Source of the DNA: SZUA-309 sp965233675
GTDB taxonomy: Bacteria > Pseudomonadota > Gammaproteobacteria > Pseudomonadales > Azotimanducaceae
DNA: 64,000 nt
Reading direction: 5' to 3'
NCBI GenBank assembly: GCA_965233675.1
Contig: OZ247498.1
Coordinates: 3,906,001 to 3,970,000 of the forward strand
Shown here piece after piece: positions 7,607 to 16,183 of the stretch. A program made the translations under genes and the position numbers. The notes under the pieces are model-generated. The model saw nothing but the letters and a program-made list of their open reading frames with translations. It was not told the origin of the DNA and made no database searches. Each line of letters begins with the position of its first letter. The stretch's first letter is position 1.

Positions 7607-9436
7607 CTACTCCACCGTCACAGACTTCGCGAGATTCCGCGGCTGATCCACGTCCGTGCCTTTCAGCACCGCCACGTGATAGGCGAACAGCTGCAGCGGG
7701 ATCACATAGACAATCGGTGCCAGCAACGTATTCACCGCCGGCAAAGTGATCACCGTGACACCCGCTTCATCCTTGAATCCGGAATCCGGATCGGCAAAGA
7801 CATAGAGTTCACCCCCGCGGGCTCTGACTTCCTGCAGGTTGGACTGCAGCTTTTCGAGCAGGTCGTCATTGGGCGCCACGGCGATGACGGGCATATCGTC
7901 ATCCACCAGCGCCAGCGGACCATGCTTGAGTTCCCCGGCCGGGTAACCTTCCGCGTGGATGTAGGAAATTTCTTTCAGCTTCAGTGCCCCTTCCAGGGCG
8001 ATGGGATACATGGGACCCCGTCCGAGGAACAGGGCGTGGTTTTTCTCCATGAACCGTTCGGAGAGCTTCAACACCTGTTCATCCAGCGCGAGCGCAGCCT
8101 CCACCGCGTCCGGAAGCTGGTGCAGGGCGGCCACAGTTGCTTCTTCGCGTTCCGGCGACATGCCGTGCCGGCGTCCGATCAACAGCGCGAGCAGCAACAG
8201 GTCGGCGAGCATGGCGGTAAACGCCTTCGTGGACGCGACCCCGACCTCGGTGCCCACATTGAGCATCATGGCCAGATCGGATTCCCGTACCGTGGTGCTG
8301 GTGCCCACGTTGCAGATGGTCAGCGAGTGCTGGTAGCCGATCTTTTTGGCGACTCTGAGTGCGGCCAGGGTGTCGGCGGTTTCACCGGATTGGGTAAGCG
8401 TGACGAACAGACTGTCAGGAATCACGGCCACCTTCCGGTAGCGGAATTCGCTGGCAATCTCCACGTGACAGGGCACACCGGCCAGCTCTTCGATCCAGTA
8501 TTTGGCCACCAGGCCGGCGTAGAAACTGGTGCCACAGGCGGCGATGGTTACTGCCCGGGTTGCATCCAGAATCTCCGGTGCCCGGGCACCGAACGCCTGC
8601 TCCAGAACACGCGTGCGGCCGATGCGTCCTTCCAGCGTATCCGCCAGCACTTTCGGCTGCTGGTGAATCTCCTTCTGCATGAAGTGCCGGTAGTTGCCGC
8701 GGTCCACATCGTCTTCACCGGCAACGACCCGGACCGTGGAACGGATGACCGATTCATCCGCCACGTTCCAAATGGCGATGCTGGTACGGCGAATCTCCAC
8801 CAGATCACCTTCTTCCAGATAGATGAAGCGATCGGTGACCGGACGGAGCGCCAGGGCGTCCGACGCAATGAAGTTTTCGCCAATGCCCTTGCCGACAACC
8901 AGCGGACTGCCCATACGGGCGGCGACGATCCGACTCGGGTCATCTTTGGCGATCACGCCGATGGCATAGGCCCCTTCCAGGCGCTTTATCGCCGTGCGGA
9001 CGGCTTCCAGCAGATCGCCGTTTTCCTGATAGTAGTGGTCGACCAGATGAACGATGACTTCGCTGTCTGTTTCTGAAACGAAGGCGTAGCCTGCAGCCGT
9101 GAGCTCCTCGCGCAGGGCCTCGAAGTTCTCGATGATGCCGTTGTGGGCCAGGGCTATACGCTCGTGAGAAACGTGCGGGTGGGCGTTCTGTTCGGTGGGT
9201 GCGCCGTGGGTGGCCCAGCGGGTGTGTGCAATACCCAGTTTCCCGGCCATTGGATTGTTGCCGACGGCTTCACATAGCTCAGCGACCTTGCCGACGGTTT
9301 TCTGAACGCCGATGCCGGCGTCGGTCAGAAGGGCGATGCCAGCCGAGTCATAGCCCCGATACTCGAGCCGCTGCAGTCCAGCAAGCAGAATGCCGGATAC
9401 TTCCCTGTCCGCTACCGCGCCGACGATCCCACACAT
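7607..9436 (-). CDS. glmS: Glutamine--fructose-6-phosphate aminotransferase (isomerizing)
   Basis: A 609-residue GlmS, the usual length. It makes glucosamine-6-phosphate from fructose-6-phosphate and glutamine, the first step to UDP-GlcNAc for peptidoglycan and LPS. MCGIVGAV places the N-terminal nucleophile Cys right after Met. Two SIS sugar-isomerase domains follow (CGTSFYAGLVAKYW; FLGRGPMYPIALEGALKLKE), and the C terminus DQPRNLAKSVTVE is canonical. It starts 2 bp after the glmU stop, so the two are one operon. I saw no glmS ribozyme, as expected outside Firmicutes. Confidence 0.97.
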   Translation of the reverse strand: MCGIVGAVADREVSGILLAGLQRLEYRGYDSAGIALLTDAGIGVQKTVGKVAELCEAVGNNPMAGKLGIAHTRWATHGAPTEQNAHPHVSHERIALAHNGIIENFEALREELTAAGYAFVSETDSEVIVHLVDHYYQENGDLLEAVRTAIKRLEGAYAIGVIAKDDPSRIVAARMGSPLVVGKGIGENFIASDALALRPVTDRFIYLEEGDLVEIRRTSIAIWNVADESVIRSTVRVVAGEDDVDRGNYRHFMQKEIHQQPKVLADTLEGRIGRTRVLEQAFGARAPEILDATRAVTIAACGTSFYAGLVAKYWIEELAGVPCHVEIASEFRYRKVAVIPDSLFVTLTQSGETADTLAALRVAKKIGYQHSLTICNVGTSTTVRESDLAMMLNVGTEVGVASTKAFTAMLADLLLLALLIGRRHGMSPEREEATVAALHQLPDAVEAALALDEQVLKLSERFMEKNHALFLGRGPMYPIALEGALKLKEISYIHAEGYPAGELKHGPLALVDDDMPVIAVAPNDDLLEKLQSNLQEVRARGGELYVFADPDSGFKDEAGVTVITLPAVNTLLAPIVYVIPLQLFAYHVAVLKGTDVDQPRNLAKSVTVE

Positions 9437-9438
9437 TG

Positions 9439-10881
9439 CTAGGACTCCTTGTGTTTACGTTTGTCCGGGCGCGTCCGTTTATCCGGACGCGTCCAGCCGG
9501 AGATATTCCGTTGCTTGCCACGTCCAACCGCCAGATCGCCATCGGCAACCTTGCTGGTGACCGTGGATCCAGCGGCGACGAAGGATCCGCTACCGATCTG
9601 GATGGGCGCCACCAGGGTGCTGTTGGTGCCAACGAAAACGTTGTCGCCAATTTCCGTCCGATGCTTGTCGACGCCATCGTAATTGCAGGTCACGGTGCCG
9701 GCGCCCACATTACAGTCTTCGCCCAGGGTGGCGTCCCCTAAATAGGTGAGATGACTCGCCTTGGTGCCCCGGCCCAGCCTGGCCTTTTTGGTTTCCACGA
9801 AATTACCGATCCGCACGTCCTCGCCCAGCTCGGTCCCGGGCCGGATTCGTGCGAAGGGGCCGAGCGAGCAACGGGCGGCGACCATGGCGCCGTCCACCAG
9901 CGTATGGGCTTCCACGGTCACTCCATCGCCCAGGTCTGAATCCCGGATCACGCTGCCAGGACCGATGCGAACACCGCGACCGAGACGCACCTCGCCTTCC
10001 AGCACCACATTGATGTCGATGAAACAGTCTTCACCCGCCTCGATCGACCCACGAACATCCACCCTGGCAGGATCCGCCATGGTCACTCCGGACCGCATCA
10101 GCGCCTCCACGGCACCTGTCTGGAAAAGGCGCTCCGCTTCGGCGAGCTGCACCCGATCATTGATGCCGCTGACTTCTTGCGGCCGTGGACTGACCAGCCC
10201 GTGAACGGGTAGACCCTCTGCCACCGCCATGGAGACGAGATCCGTCAGGTAGTATTCGGCCTGTGCATTCTGTGGTTCCACTGCGGCGACCATCCGCTTC
10301 ATGGCGGCGCCACCGAGGGCGAGAATTCCGGAATTGATTTCCCGGAGGGCACGCTGCTCGAGACTGGCGTCCGCAAACTCGACGATCGCCTGTATGTCAC
10401 CGGCAGCATCGCGCACGATCCGCCCGAGCTGGGCAGGGTCATCGAATTCGGCGGTGACGAGGGCCAGGGCCGGTTCATCTGCCGACGCGGCCGCGACACA
10501 GCGGGACAGGGTCTCCGGGCTCACCAGCGGGACGTCCGCGTAGGTGACGAGCACCACCGAATCGTCTGCTATATCCGGCAGCGCCTGGGCGACGGCATGG
10601 GCCGTGCCCTTCTGTTCTGACTGCAGAACCCAGTTGAGAGGCGCCTCGCCGAATCGCGGCTCGATGGCTTGCCGGACCGCATCCGCCTGATGTCCCACCA
10701 CCACATGAATACGCGTCGCATTCAGCCCCAGCGCCGTATCCAGCACATGGGCCAGCATGGGCTGACCGGCAATCGGGTGCAGGACCTTAGGCAACGCAGA
10801 CCGCATGCGCGTGCCCTGACCCGCGGCCAGTACCACGACCTCGAGCTTTTCGTTCAGAAGGTTGACATCAGGGGTGGTCAT
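9439..10881 (-). CDS. glmU: Bifunctional UDP-GlcNAc pyrophosphorylase / glucosamine-1-phosphate acetyltransferase
   Basis: A 480-residue GlmU, about 25 longer than E. coli GlmU. The N-terminal uridylyltransferase shows VVLAAGQGTRMRSALPK (about residues 15-31). The C-terminal half is a left-handed beta-helix of hexapeptide repeats with the acetyltransferase segment ending in AAGSTVTSKV. Together with GlmS it completes UDP-GlcNAc synthesis; only the mutase GlmM is not here. The normal C-terminal tail (GW.RP.K) is extended by a duplicated hexapeptide TRPDKR-TRPDKR followed by KHKES; the DNA carries an 18-bp tandem duplication at this spot. Function is certain; the tail is unusual. Confidence 0.97.
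   Translation of the reverse strand: MTTPDVNLLNEKLEVVVLAAGQGTRMRSALPKVLHPIAGQPMLAHVLDTALGLNATRIHVVVGHQADAVRQAIEPRFGEAPLNWVLQSEQKGTAHAVAQALPDIADDSVVLVTYADVPLVSPETLSRCVAAASADEPALALVTAEFDDPAQLGRIVRDAAGDIQAIVEFADASLEQRALREINSGILALGGAAMKRMVAAVEPQNAQAEYYLTDLVSMAVAEGLPVHGLVSPRPQEVSGINDRVQLAEAERLFQTGAVEALMRSGVTMADPARVDVRGSIEAGEDCFIDINVVLEGEVRLGRGVRIGPGSVIRDSDLGDGVTVEAHTLVDGAMVAARCSLGPFARIRPGTELGEDVRIGNFVETKKARLGRGTKASHLTYLGDATLGEDCNVGAGTVTCNYDGVDKHRTEIGDNVFVGTNSTLVAPIQIGSGSFVAAGSTVTSKVADGDLAVGRGKQRNISGWTRPDKRTRPDKRKHKES
9460..9495 (-). repeat. 18-bp tandem duplication in the glmU 3' end
   Basis: Two adjacent 18-bp units (9460-9477 and 9478-9495) match at 15 of 18 bases. In frame they encode TRPDKR twice at the GlmU C terminus. 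One of a set of short tandem duplications at gene borders in this window. Confidence 0.85.
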
Positions 10882-10933
10882 AACGGCTTCCTGCCTCCGG
10901 GATCAGCGGGGCTGAACAGGATTGAAGGGGCCG

Positions 10934-10939
10934 ATTATA
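10934..10939 (-). promoter_or_regulatory. Candidate -10 element for glmU-glmS
   Basis: A perfect TATAAT on the minus strand about 50 bp upstream of the glmU start. No convincing -35 hexamer lies 16-18 bp upstream, so this is a candidate only. Confidence 0.35.
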
Positions 10940-10989
10940 GAGATTGCATGCGAAAAGGGGGCGACTGGCGTCACCCCGCTATGTAAGTT

Positions 10990-11045
10990 CCGATGCAGGT
11001 CCGGGGACACCTGCATTGGCGGTCCTGCTTAGGCAGACCTGCGCT
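10990..11045 (-). other. Stem-loop cluster in the atpC-glmU gap
   Basis: An 11-bp stem with one mismatch (CCGATGCAGGT against ACCTGCATTGG, 10990-11019) is followed by a second imperfect hairpin (GGTCCTGC with GCAGACC, about 11020-11042). Neither has a T-tract on the minus strand. They could stop or stabilise atp transcripts before the glmU promoter. The 202-bp gap holds no gene. Confidence 0.4.
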
Positions 11046-11083
11046 GTCAGCGCCGACCAAAATCGGCGATTGCCACAGCCCTG

Positions 11084-11506
11084 TCAGCGACGGCGTTTCT
11101 TGAGCTCCGCCAGAGTCCGCTGCCGGGCCATGGCTTCGGCGAGAGCGGCGGCGGCCGACGAGAACTCGATCTCCGCGGTCTGTTCCGACAGCATGCGCTC
11201 GGCATTCTGCTGTGCTTCCAGGGCAGCCGCTTCGTCGATGTCTTCTGCCCGCAGCGCCGTATCCGCCAGCACGGTGACCACGCCGGGCTGGACTTCGAGA
11301 TAGCCGCCGGATGCAAAGAAAACTTCTTCCTCGCCACCGTCCTTGGTCAGGGTGACCGGACCGGGCCGGATGCCCGTCAGCAACGGTGCGTGGCCGGGCA
11401 TGATGCCCAGTTCGCCAATGGTGCCGGCGGCGCTCACCATGGTCACTCGACCGGAGAAGATTTCTTCTTCGGCGCTGACGATGTCGCAGTGGATGGTCAT
11501 TGCCAT
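11084..11506 (-). CDS. atpC: ATP synthase F1 subunit epsilon
   Basis: A 140-residue epsilon subunit of the F1 central stalk, which couples gamma rotation and inhibits ATP hydrolysis. The N-terminal beta-sandwich shows EEEIFSGRVTMVSAAGTIGELGIMPGHAPLLTGI, here split as family signature motifs (SAAGTIGELGIMPGHAPL). The C-terminal half is the two-helix arm (RAEDIDEAAALEAQQNAERML; LAEAMARQRTLAELKKRRR). It is the last gene of the atp operon, 81 bp after atpD; that gap carries a triple direct repeat and an AAAGGAA ribosome site. Confidence 0.95.
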   Translation of the reverse strand: MAMTIHCDIVSAEEEIFSGRVTMVSAAGTIGELGIMPGHAPLLTGIRPGPVTLTKDGGEEEVFFASGGYLEVQPGVVTVLADTALRAEDIDEAAALEAQQNAERMLSEQTAEIEFSSAAAALAEAMARQRTLAELKKRRR

Positions 11507-11530
11507 AGTGGCGTTCCTTTCTTCCTTAGC

Positions 11531-11569
11531 GTCATTTCCTGCGGGTCATTACTGCAGGTCATTGCCCGG
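11531..11569 (-). repeat. Triple 13-14 bp direct repeat between atpD and atpC
   Basis: Three units each begin with GTCATT (11531, 11545, 11558) and continue with a related C/G-rich part (TCCTGCGG, ACTGCAG, GCCCGG). The array fills much of the 81-bp gap upstream of atpC. Imperfect, but the 13-14 bp period is clear. Confidence 0.6.
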
Positions 11570-11587
11570 TGTCTCGAGGCACTCAGC

Positions 11588-12970
11588 TCAGTCTGACAGC
11601 GTTTTGTCCTTCTCGACCGCGTCCTCGATGGTGCCAACCATGTAGAAGGCATCTTCCGCCAGATGGTCGTACTCGCCATCCAGGATGGCCTTGAAGCTGC
11701 GAACCGTATCGTCGCGGCTCACATAAACACCCGGGTTGCCGGTGAACACCTCTGCCACGAAGAAGGACTGGGAGAAGAATTTCTGCATCTTCCGAGCCCG
11801 GTAAACGAGCTGTTTGTCTTCTTCGGAGAGTTCGTCCATACCGAGAATGGCGATGATGTCGCGCAGTTCCTGGTAGCGCTGCAGCACCTGCATGACACCC
11901 TGGGCCACGTCGTAGTGCTCCTGCCCCACCACCAGCGGATCGAGCTGACGGCTGGTGGAATCGAGCGGGTCAACGGCCGGGTAGATACCCAGGTCGGTGA
12001 TGGCCCTGGACAGGGTGACCGTGGAATCCAGGTGCGCGAAGGTGGTGGCTGGCGACGGGTCGGTCAGGTCGTCCGCGGGTACGTAAACGGCCTGCACCGA
12101 AGTAATGGAGCCGGTCTGTGTGGTGGTGATCCGTTCCTGGAGCTGACCCATCTCTTCCGCCAGGTTCGGCTGGTAGCCTACCGCGGAAGGCATTCGGCCG
12201 AGCAGAGCCGATACTTCGGTGCCCGCCAGGGTGTAACGATAGATGTTGTCCACAAACAGCAGCACGTCACGGCCATCGTCCCGGAATTTTTCTGCCAGCG
12301 TCAGTCCGGTCAGCGCCACGCGCAGTCGGTTGCCTGGCGGTTCGTTCATCTGACCGAAGACCAGGGAGATCTTGTCCAGAACGCCGGACTCTTCCATTTC
12401 GTAATAGAAGTCGTTCCCTTCCCGCGTCCGCTCACCCACACCGGCAAAAACAGACAGACCCGAGTGCTCGGTCGCGATGTTCCGGATCAGCTCGAGCATG
12501 GTCACCGTCTTACCCACACCGGCACCACCGAACAGTCCGACCTTGCCGCCCTTGGCGAACGGACAGATCAGGTCGATAACCTTGATCCCGGTTTCCAGCA
12601 GCTCGTTGCCGCCCTTCTGGTCTTCATAGCTCGGCGGCTTCCGGTGAATGGGCATCTTCTGTTGCGCGTTCACCGGACCCTTCTCGTCGATGGGCTCGCC
12701 CAGCACATTCATGATCCGACCCAGGGTTTCCTCACCAACTGGAATGGAAATCGGCGCTTCCGTGTTTTCCACGGAAAGGCCACGAGAGAGGCCATCCGAC
12801 GAACCCATCGCGATGGAGCGAACCACACCATCACCGAGTTGCTGCTGCACCTCGAGGGTGAGCCCCGTGGTGGTTACAGTCAGGGCATCGAAGACGTTCG
12901 GAACCGACTCGCGCGGAAATTCCACGTCGATCACAGCACCGATGATTTGAACGATTTTGCCGCTACTCAT
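11588..12970 (-). CDS. atpD: ATP synthase F1 subunit beta
   Basis: A 460-residue catalytic beta subunit, standard length. It holds the catalytic nucleotide site: Walker A GGAGVGKTV near residue 152, the GERTREGND segment, Walker B DVLLFVDNIYR, and the DELSEEDKQLV-containing C-terminal region with the coupling DELSEED motif. It follows atpG after an unusually structured 136-bp gap (a hairpin plus a duplicated 29-bp unit), which may tune its expression or message stability. Function is certain. Confidence 0.98.
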   Translation of the reverse strand: MSSGKIVQIIGAVIDVEFPRESVPNVFDALTVTTTGLTLEVQQQLGDGVVRSIAMGSSDGLSRGLSVENTEAPISIPVGEETLGRIMNVLGEPIDEKGPVNAQQKMPIHRKPPSYEDQKGGNELLETGIKVIDLICPFAKGGKVGLFGGAGVGKTVTMLELIRNIATEHSGLSVFAGVGERTREGNDFYYEMEESGVLDKISLVFGQMNEPPGNRLRVALTGLTLAEKFRDDGRDVLLFVDNIYRYTLAGTEVSALLGRMPSAVGYQPNLAEEMGQLQERITTTQTGSITSVQAVYVPADDLTDPSPATTFAHLDSTVTLSRAITDLGIYPAVDPLDSTSRQLDPLVVGQEHYDVAQGVMQVLQRYQELRDIIAILGMDELSEEDKQLVYRARKMQKFFSQSFFVAEVFTGNPGVYVSRDDTVRSFKAILDGEYDHLAEDAFYMVGTIEDAVEKDKTLSD

Positions 12971-13008
12971 TTTCTTGGCCTCTAGTAGATCTGTATCTCT
13001 GTTCGTTT

Positions 13009-13039
13009 AGATGCTGCCGTTTGTTGAACGGCAGCATCT
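13009..13039 (-). other. Perfect 13-bp hairpin between atpG and atpD
   Basis: AGATGCTGCCGTT pairs fully with its complement across a five-base loop (13009-13039). There is no T-tract on the minus strand, so it looks like a processing or stability structure rather than a terminator, lying about 40 bp before the atpD start. Confidence 0.6.
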
Positions 13040-13051
13040 GTTTAACCTTTG

Positions 13052-13119
13052 TTTGATCGTTGTGCGATCAAACCGCCGCGTCCATTTTTTTTTGATCGCT
13101 TCGCGATCAAACCGCCGCG
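13052..13119 (-). repeat. Duplicated 29-bp hairpin unit overlapping the atpG stop
   Basis: Copies at 13052-13080 and 13091-13119 are the same except in the five loop bases: TTTGATCG, loop, CGATCAAA, then CCGCCGCG. Each folds as an 8-bp hairpin. The copy nearer atpG includes that gene's last codons and TGA (13107-13109), so the other copy repeats the gene end. A T/A run lies in the spacer. Confidence 0.85.
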
Positions 13120-13970
13120 GCGCCACCCACGATCTCGGAGATTTCCTGGGTGATCGCTGCCTGGCGGGCGTTGTTGTAGATCAGGCTGAGCTCTTCGATC
13201 AGCTTTTCAGCGTTTTCGGTCGCGTTCTTCATGGCGATCATCTTGGCCGCCTGCTCGCAGGCCGTGTTCTCGATCACCGCCTGATACACCTGTGATTCGA
13301 TGAAACGGGTGACCAGCCCTTCGATCAGCTGCCGGGCGTCGGGCTCGTAGATGTAATCCCAACGGTGGCCGTATTCGTCGCTGGCTTCCGGGTTCAGCGG
13401 CAGCAGCTGACGGATCGTCGGCGTCTGGGTCATGGTGTTCACGAAGTCATTGGAGATGATGTAGAGACGATCGATCTCGCCTTCCGTGAACGCATCGAGC
13501 ATCACCTTGATGCCGCCAATCAGGTCGGCCAGGGCCGGCTGCTCACCCACATCGTTGACCGTGGCGCGAACATTGCCGCCCACCGAGCGGAAGAAGGAAA
13601 TGGCCTTGTTGCCAATGAGGCCGAGCTCGGATTCCACGCCCTTCGCATGCCACTCACCGATGTCTCTGAGCAGCGTTCTGAACAGGTTGACGTTCAGACC
13701 ACCGCACAGGCCCCGGTCAGTGGAAACCACCAGGTAACCGATACGCTTCACCGTTTCCCGCTCCTGCATATAGGTGTGGCGGTACTCTGGGTTGGCGTTG
13801 GCCAGGTGGCCGATCACCTGCCGGATCTTCTCTGCGTAGGGACGGCCCTCACGCATCCGATCCTGGGTCCGGCGCATGCGGCTGGTGGCAACCATCTGCA
13901 TGGCGGAGGTGATCTTCTGCGTGGACTCCACAGAGTTGATCTTGTTCTTAATCTCTTTGCCGACGGCCAT
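13107..13970 (-). CDS. atpG: ATP synthase F1 subunit gamma
   Basis: A 287-residue gamma subunit, the rotating central shaft of F1. N-terminal KEIKNKINSVESTQKITSAM and C-terminal ENAEKLIEELSLIYNNARQAAITQEI are the conserved coiled-coil helices that insert into the alpha3beta3 ring. The central Rossmann-like domain has VSTDRGLCGGLN. Length and motifs are normal. It lies 16 bp after atpA. The 3' end has been copied into the following gap (see the 29-bp duplication). Confidence 0.97.
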   Translation of the reverse strand: MAVGKEIKNKINSVESTQKITSAMQMVATSRMRRTQDRMREGRPYAEKIRQVIGHLANANPEYRHTYMQERETVKRIGYLVVSTDRGLCGGLNVNLFRTLLRDIGEWHAKGVESELGLIGNKAISFFRSVGGNVRATVNDVGEQPALADLIGGIKVMLDAFTEGEIDRLYIISNDFVNTMTQTPTIRQLLPLNPEASDEYGHRWDYIYEPDARQLIEGLVTRFIESQVYQAVIENTACEQAAKMIAMKNATENAEKLIEELSLIYNNARQAAITQEISEIVGGAAAV

Positions 13971-13986
13971 CTTCTATCTCGCTCGC

Positions 13987-15534
13987 TTATTCGTAGCTCT
14001 GAGTGGCCTTGAACGCTTCGATCGCCGCCCGCATTTCAGCGACGATCTCGTCGTTGTAGGCACCGGTCTCGTTGATGTTGTTCATGAACTCTGACTTTTC
14101 GGAATTCATGTAAGCCAGCAGGTCCCGTTCGAAATCGAGGACTTTCTCCACCGGCACATCGGCCAGGAAGCCTTCGGTGGCTGCATAAAGAGAAACACCC
14201 TGATCGGCCACACTCATCGGGCCGTACTGCTTCTGCTTCATCAATTCTTCCACACGGCGGCCGTGCTCGAGCTGTCTTCGGGTGGCTTCGTCCAGGTCGG
14301 ACGCGAACTGTGAGAACGCCGCCAGTTCACGATACTGCGCCAGCGCCAGCTTGATGCCACCGGAGATCTTCTTCATGAAGGGCACCTGGGCCGAGCTACC
14401 TACCCGGGACACGGAGGTGCCGGGGGACATGGCCGGACGGATACCGGAGTTGAAGCGCTCCGTTTCAAGAAAGATCTGGCCGTCGGTAATGGAGATCACG
14501 TTGGTCGGGACGAACGCGGAGACGTCACCAGCCTGAGTTTCAATGATCGGCAGCGCGGTCAATGACCCGGTCTTGCCCTTGATCCGGCCACCAGTGGCCT
14601 GCTCCACGTAGTCGGCGTTGACCCGAGCGGCCCGCTCAAGAAGTCTGGAGTGCAGGTAGAACACGTCACCGGGATAGGCTTCACGACCCGGCGGGCGCTT
14701 AAGCAGCAGAGAAATCTGACGATAGGCCCAGGCCTGCTTGGTCAGATCGTCATAAATGATCAGCGCGTCTTCGCCTTCGTCGCGGAAGAACTCGCCCATG
14801 GAGCAACCGGAGTAGGGGGCGATGAACTGCATGGGCGCCGGGTCGGATGCGGAAGCCGCGACCACGATGGTGTTCTCCATCGCGCCATATTCTTCCAGCG
14901 TGCGCACCACATTGGCGATGGTGGACATCTTCTGACCAATGGCCACGTAGACACACTTAATGCCGGAGTCTTTCTGATTGATGATCGCGTCCACGGCAAC
15001 GGCCGTCTTACCGATCTGGCGGTCGCCGATGATCAGTTCGCGCTGGCCACGACCGATCGGCACCATGGAATCGATACACTTGAGACCGATCTGAACAGGC
15101 TGGTCAACGGACTGACGGGCGATAACGCCGGGTGCGACCTTCTCGATCGGTGCGGTACCGGAGGCGTTCAGCGGGCCCTTGCCGTCGATGGGGTTACCGA
15201 GAGAGTCGACCACCCGGCCAAGCAACTCGCGACCGACGGGCACTTCCAGAATCCGACCGGTGCATCGGGCCGTCATCCCTTCGGAGAGACCTTCGTAATC
15301 ACCCAGGATAACCACGCCGACGGAATCCCGCTCCAGGTTCAGCGCCATGCCGTAGAGGCCGCCGGTGAACTCGATCATCTCACCGTACTGTGCGTCGGCG
15401 AGGCCGTGAATACGCACGATACCGTCGGATACGCTGACGATGGTGCCTTCGTTCTGCGCCTCAGCCTGTACATCGAGAGATTCGATCCGACTCTTGATGA
15501 TGTCGCTGATTTCAGAAGGATTCAGTTGCTGCAT
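13987..15534 (-). CDS. atpA: ATP synthase F1 subunit alpha
   Basis: A 515-residue regulatory alpha subunit. It shows the non-catalytic nucleotide site Walker A GDRQIGKTAVA near residue 170 and the family signature PAMSPGTSVSRVGSSAQ. I start at the ATG at 15534 (MQQLNPSEIS) because GAGG lies about 9 bases before it; the ATG five codons upstream touches that ribosome site. It sits between atpH and atpG in the standard order. Confidence 0.98.
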   Translation of the reverse strand: MQQLNPSEISDIIKSRIESLDVQAEAQNEGTIVSVSDGIVRIHGLADAQYGEMIEFTGGLYGMALNLERDSVGVVILGDYEGLSEGMTARCTGRILEVPVGRELLGRVVDSLGNPIDGKGPLNASGTAPIEKVAPGVIARQSVDQPVQIGLKCIDSMVPIGRGQRELIIGDRQIGKTAVAVDAIINQKDSGIKCVYVAIGQKMSTIANVVRTLEEYGAMENTIVVAASASDPAPMQFIAPYSGCSMGEFFRDEGEDALIIYDDLTKQAWAYRQISLLLKRPPGREAYPGDVFYLHSRLLERAARVNADYVEQATGGRIKGKTGSLTALPIIETQAGDVSAFVPTNVISITDGQIFLETERFNSGIRPAMSPGTSVSRVGSSAQVPFMKKISGGIKLALAQYRELAAFSQFASDLDEATRRQLEHGRRVEELMKQKQYGPMSVADQGVSLYAATEGFLADVPVEKVLDFERDLLAYMNSEKSEFMNNINETGAYNDEIVAEMRAAIEAFKATQSYE

Positions 15535-15608
15535 TTTCGCATTCCTCAAATTTCTTCGTTGCCCGACGTTGCTGCCTTCGCCGGGACTTTCGACCCGTTA
15601 TCGGTTCG

Positions 15609-15644
15609 CTTGATCCGGTGCGCTGTCTTGATCAGGTGCGCTGT
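15609..15644 (-). repeat. 18-bp tandem duplication at the atpH stop codon
   Basis: Two adjacent units, 15609-15626 and 15627-15644, differ at one base (CTTGATC C/A GGTGCGCTGT). The atpH stop (15632-15634) lies inside the second, so the duplication copied the gene's last codons into the atpH-atpA gap. Confidence 0.85.
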
Positions 15645-16171
15645 ATGGTTTCCGCCAGCTTGTTGAGCCTGCCTTTCAGGGAGCCGTCGATCACCGTGTC
15701 GCCGGCCCGGATGATGGCGCCGCCGATCAGAGAGCCGTCCACATCGCTGACCATGCTCACATCACGCTCGAAGCGGCGGGACAACGCCCCTTTCAGACGC
15801 TCGAGTTCCTGCTCGGAAAGCGGATAGGCACTGGTGACGGTGACATCGAGCGTCGCCTGCTCTTCGGCCCGAAGGGCTTCGAACTGGGTCCGGATTGCCG
15901 GCAGCAGAGTAAGCCGCTTATTGCCGGCCAGTACCTGCACGAAACGCCGGCCCCGATCGTTGAGCTCGGGCCCGCATATATCGGACAGCCGCTGTGCCTT
16001 CTGTGCCTCTTCGACATCCGGCTTGGCCAGCAGCACCCGCACCGTCTCGTTTTCAGCCGCAGCCCCAAGCAGGGCCAGCATGCGTGACCACCGATCGAGC
16101 TCGCCATCGCCTTTGGCAATGTCGAACGCCGCGTTGGCATAAGGTCGGGCCAGGGTCGCTAGTTCCGCCAT
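15632..16171 (-). CDS. atpH: ATP synthase F1 subunit delta (OSCP homologue)
   Basis: A 179-residue delta subunit linking the peripheral stalk to the top of F1. Start MAELATLARPYANAAF is the usual N-terminal helix; the C-terminal part (VDGSLIGGAIIRAGDTVIDGSLKGRL) is the family signature. It lies between atpF and atpA. Its last codons are part of an 18-bp tandem duplication extending into the atpA leader. Confidence 0.96.
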   Translation of the reverse strand: MAELATLARPYANAAFDIAKGDGELDRWSRMLALLGAAAENETVRVLLAKPDVEEAQKAQRLSDICGPELNDRGRRFVQVLAGNKRLTLLPAIRTQFEALRAEEQATLDVTVTSAYPLSEQELERLKGALSRRFERDVSMVSDVDGSLIGGAIIRAGDTVIDGSLKGRLNKLAETIQRT

Positions 16172-16183
16172 CGTACTATTCCC

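Noticed and set aside
11663..12985. Plus-strand frame of 440 codons opposite atpD
   Set aside because: His- and Gln-rich shadow typical of the strand opposite GC-rich genes; no family resemblance.
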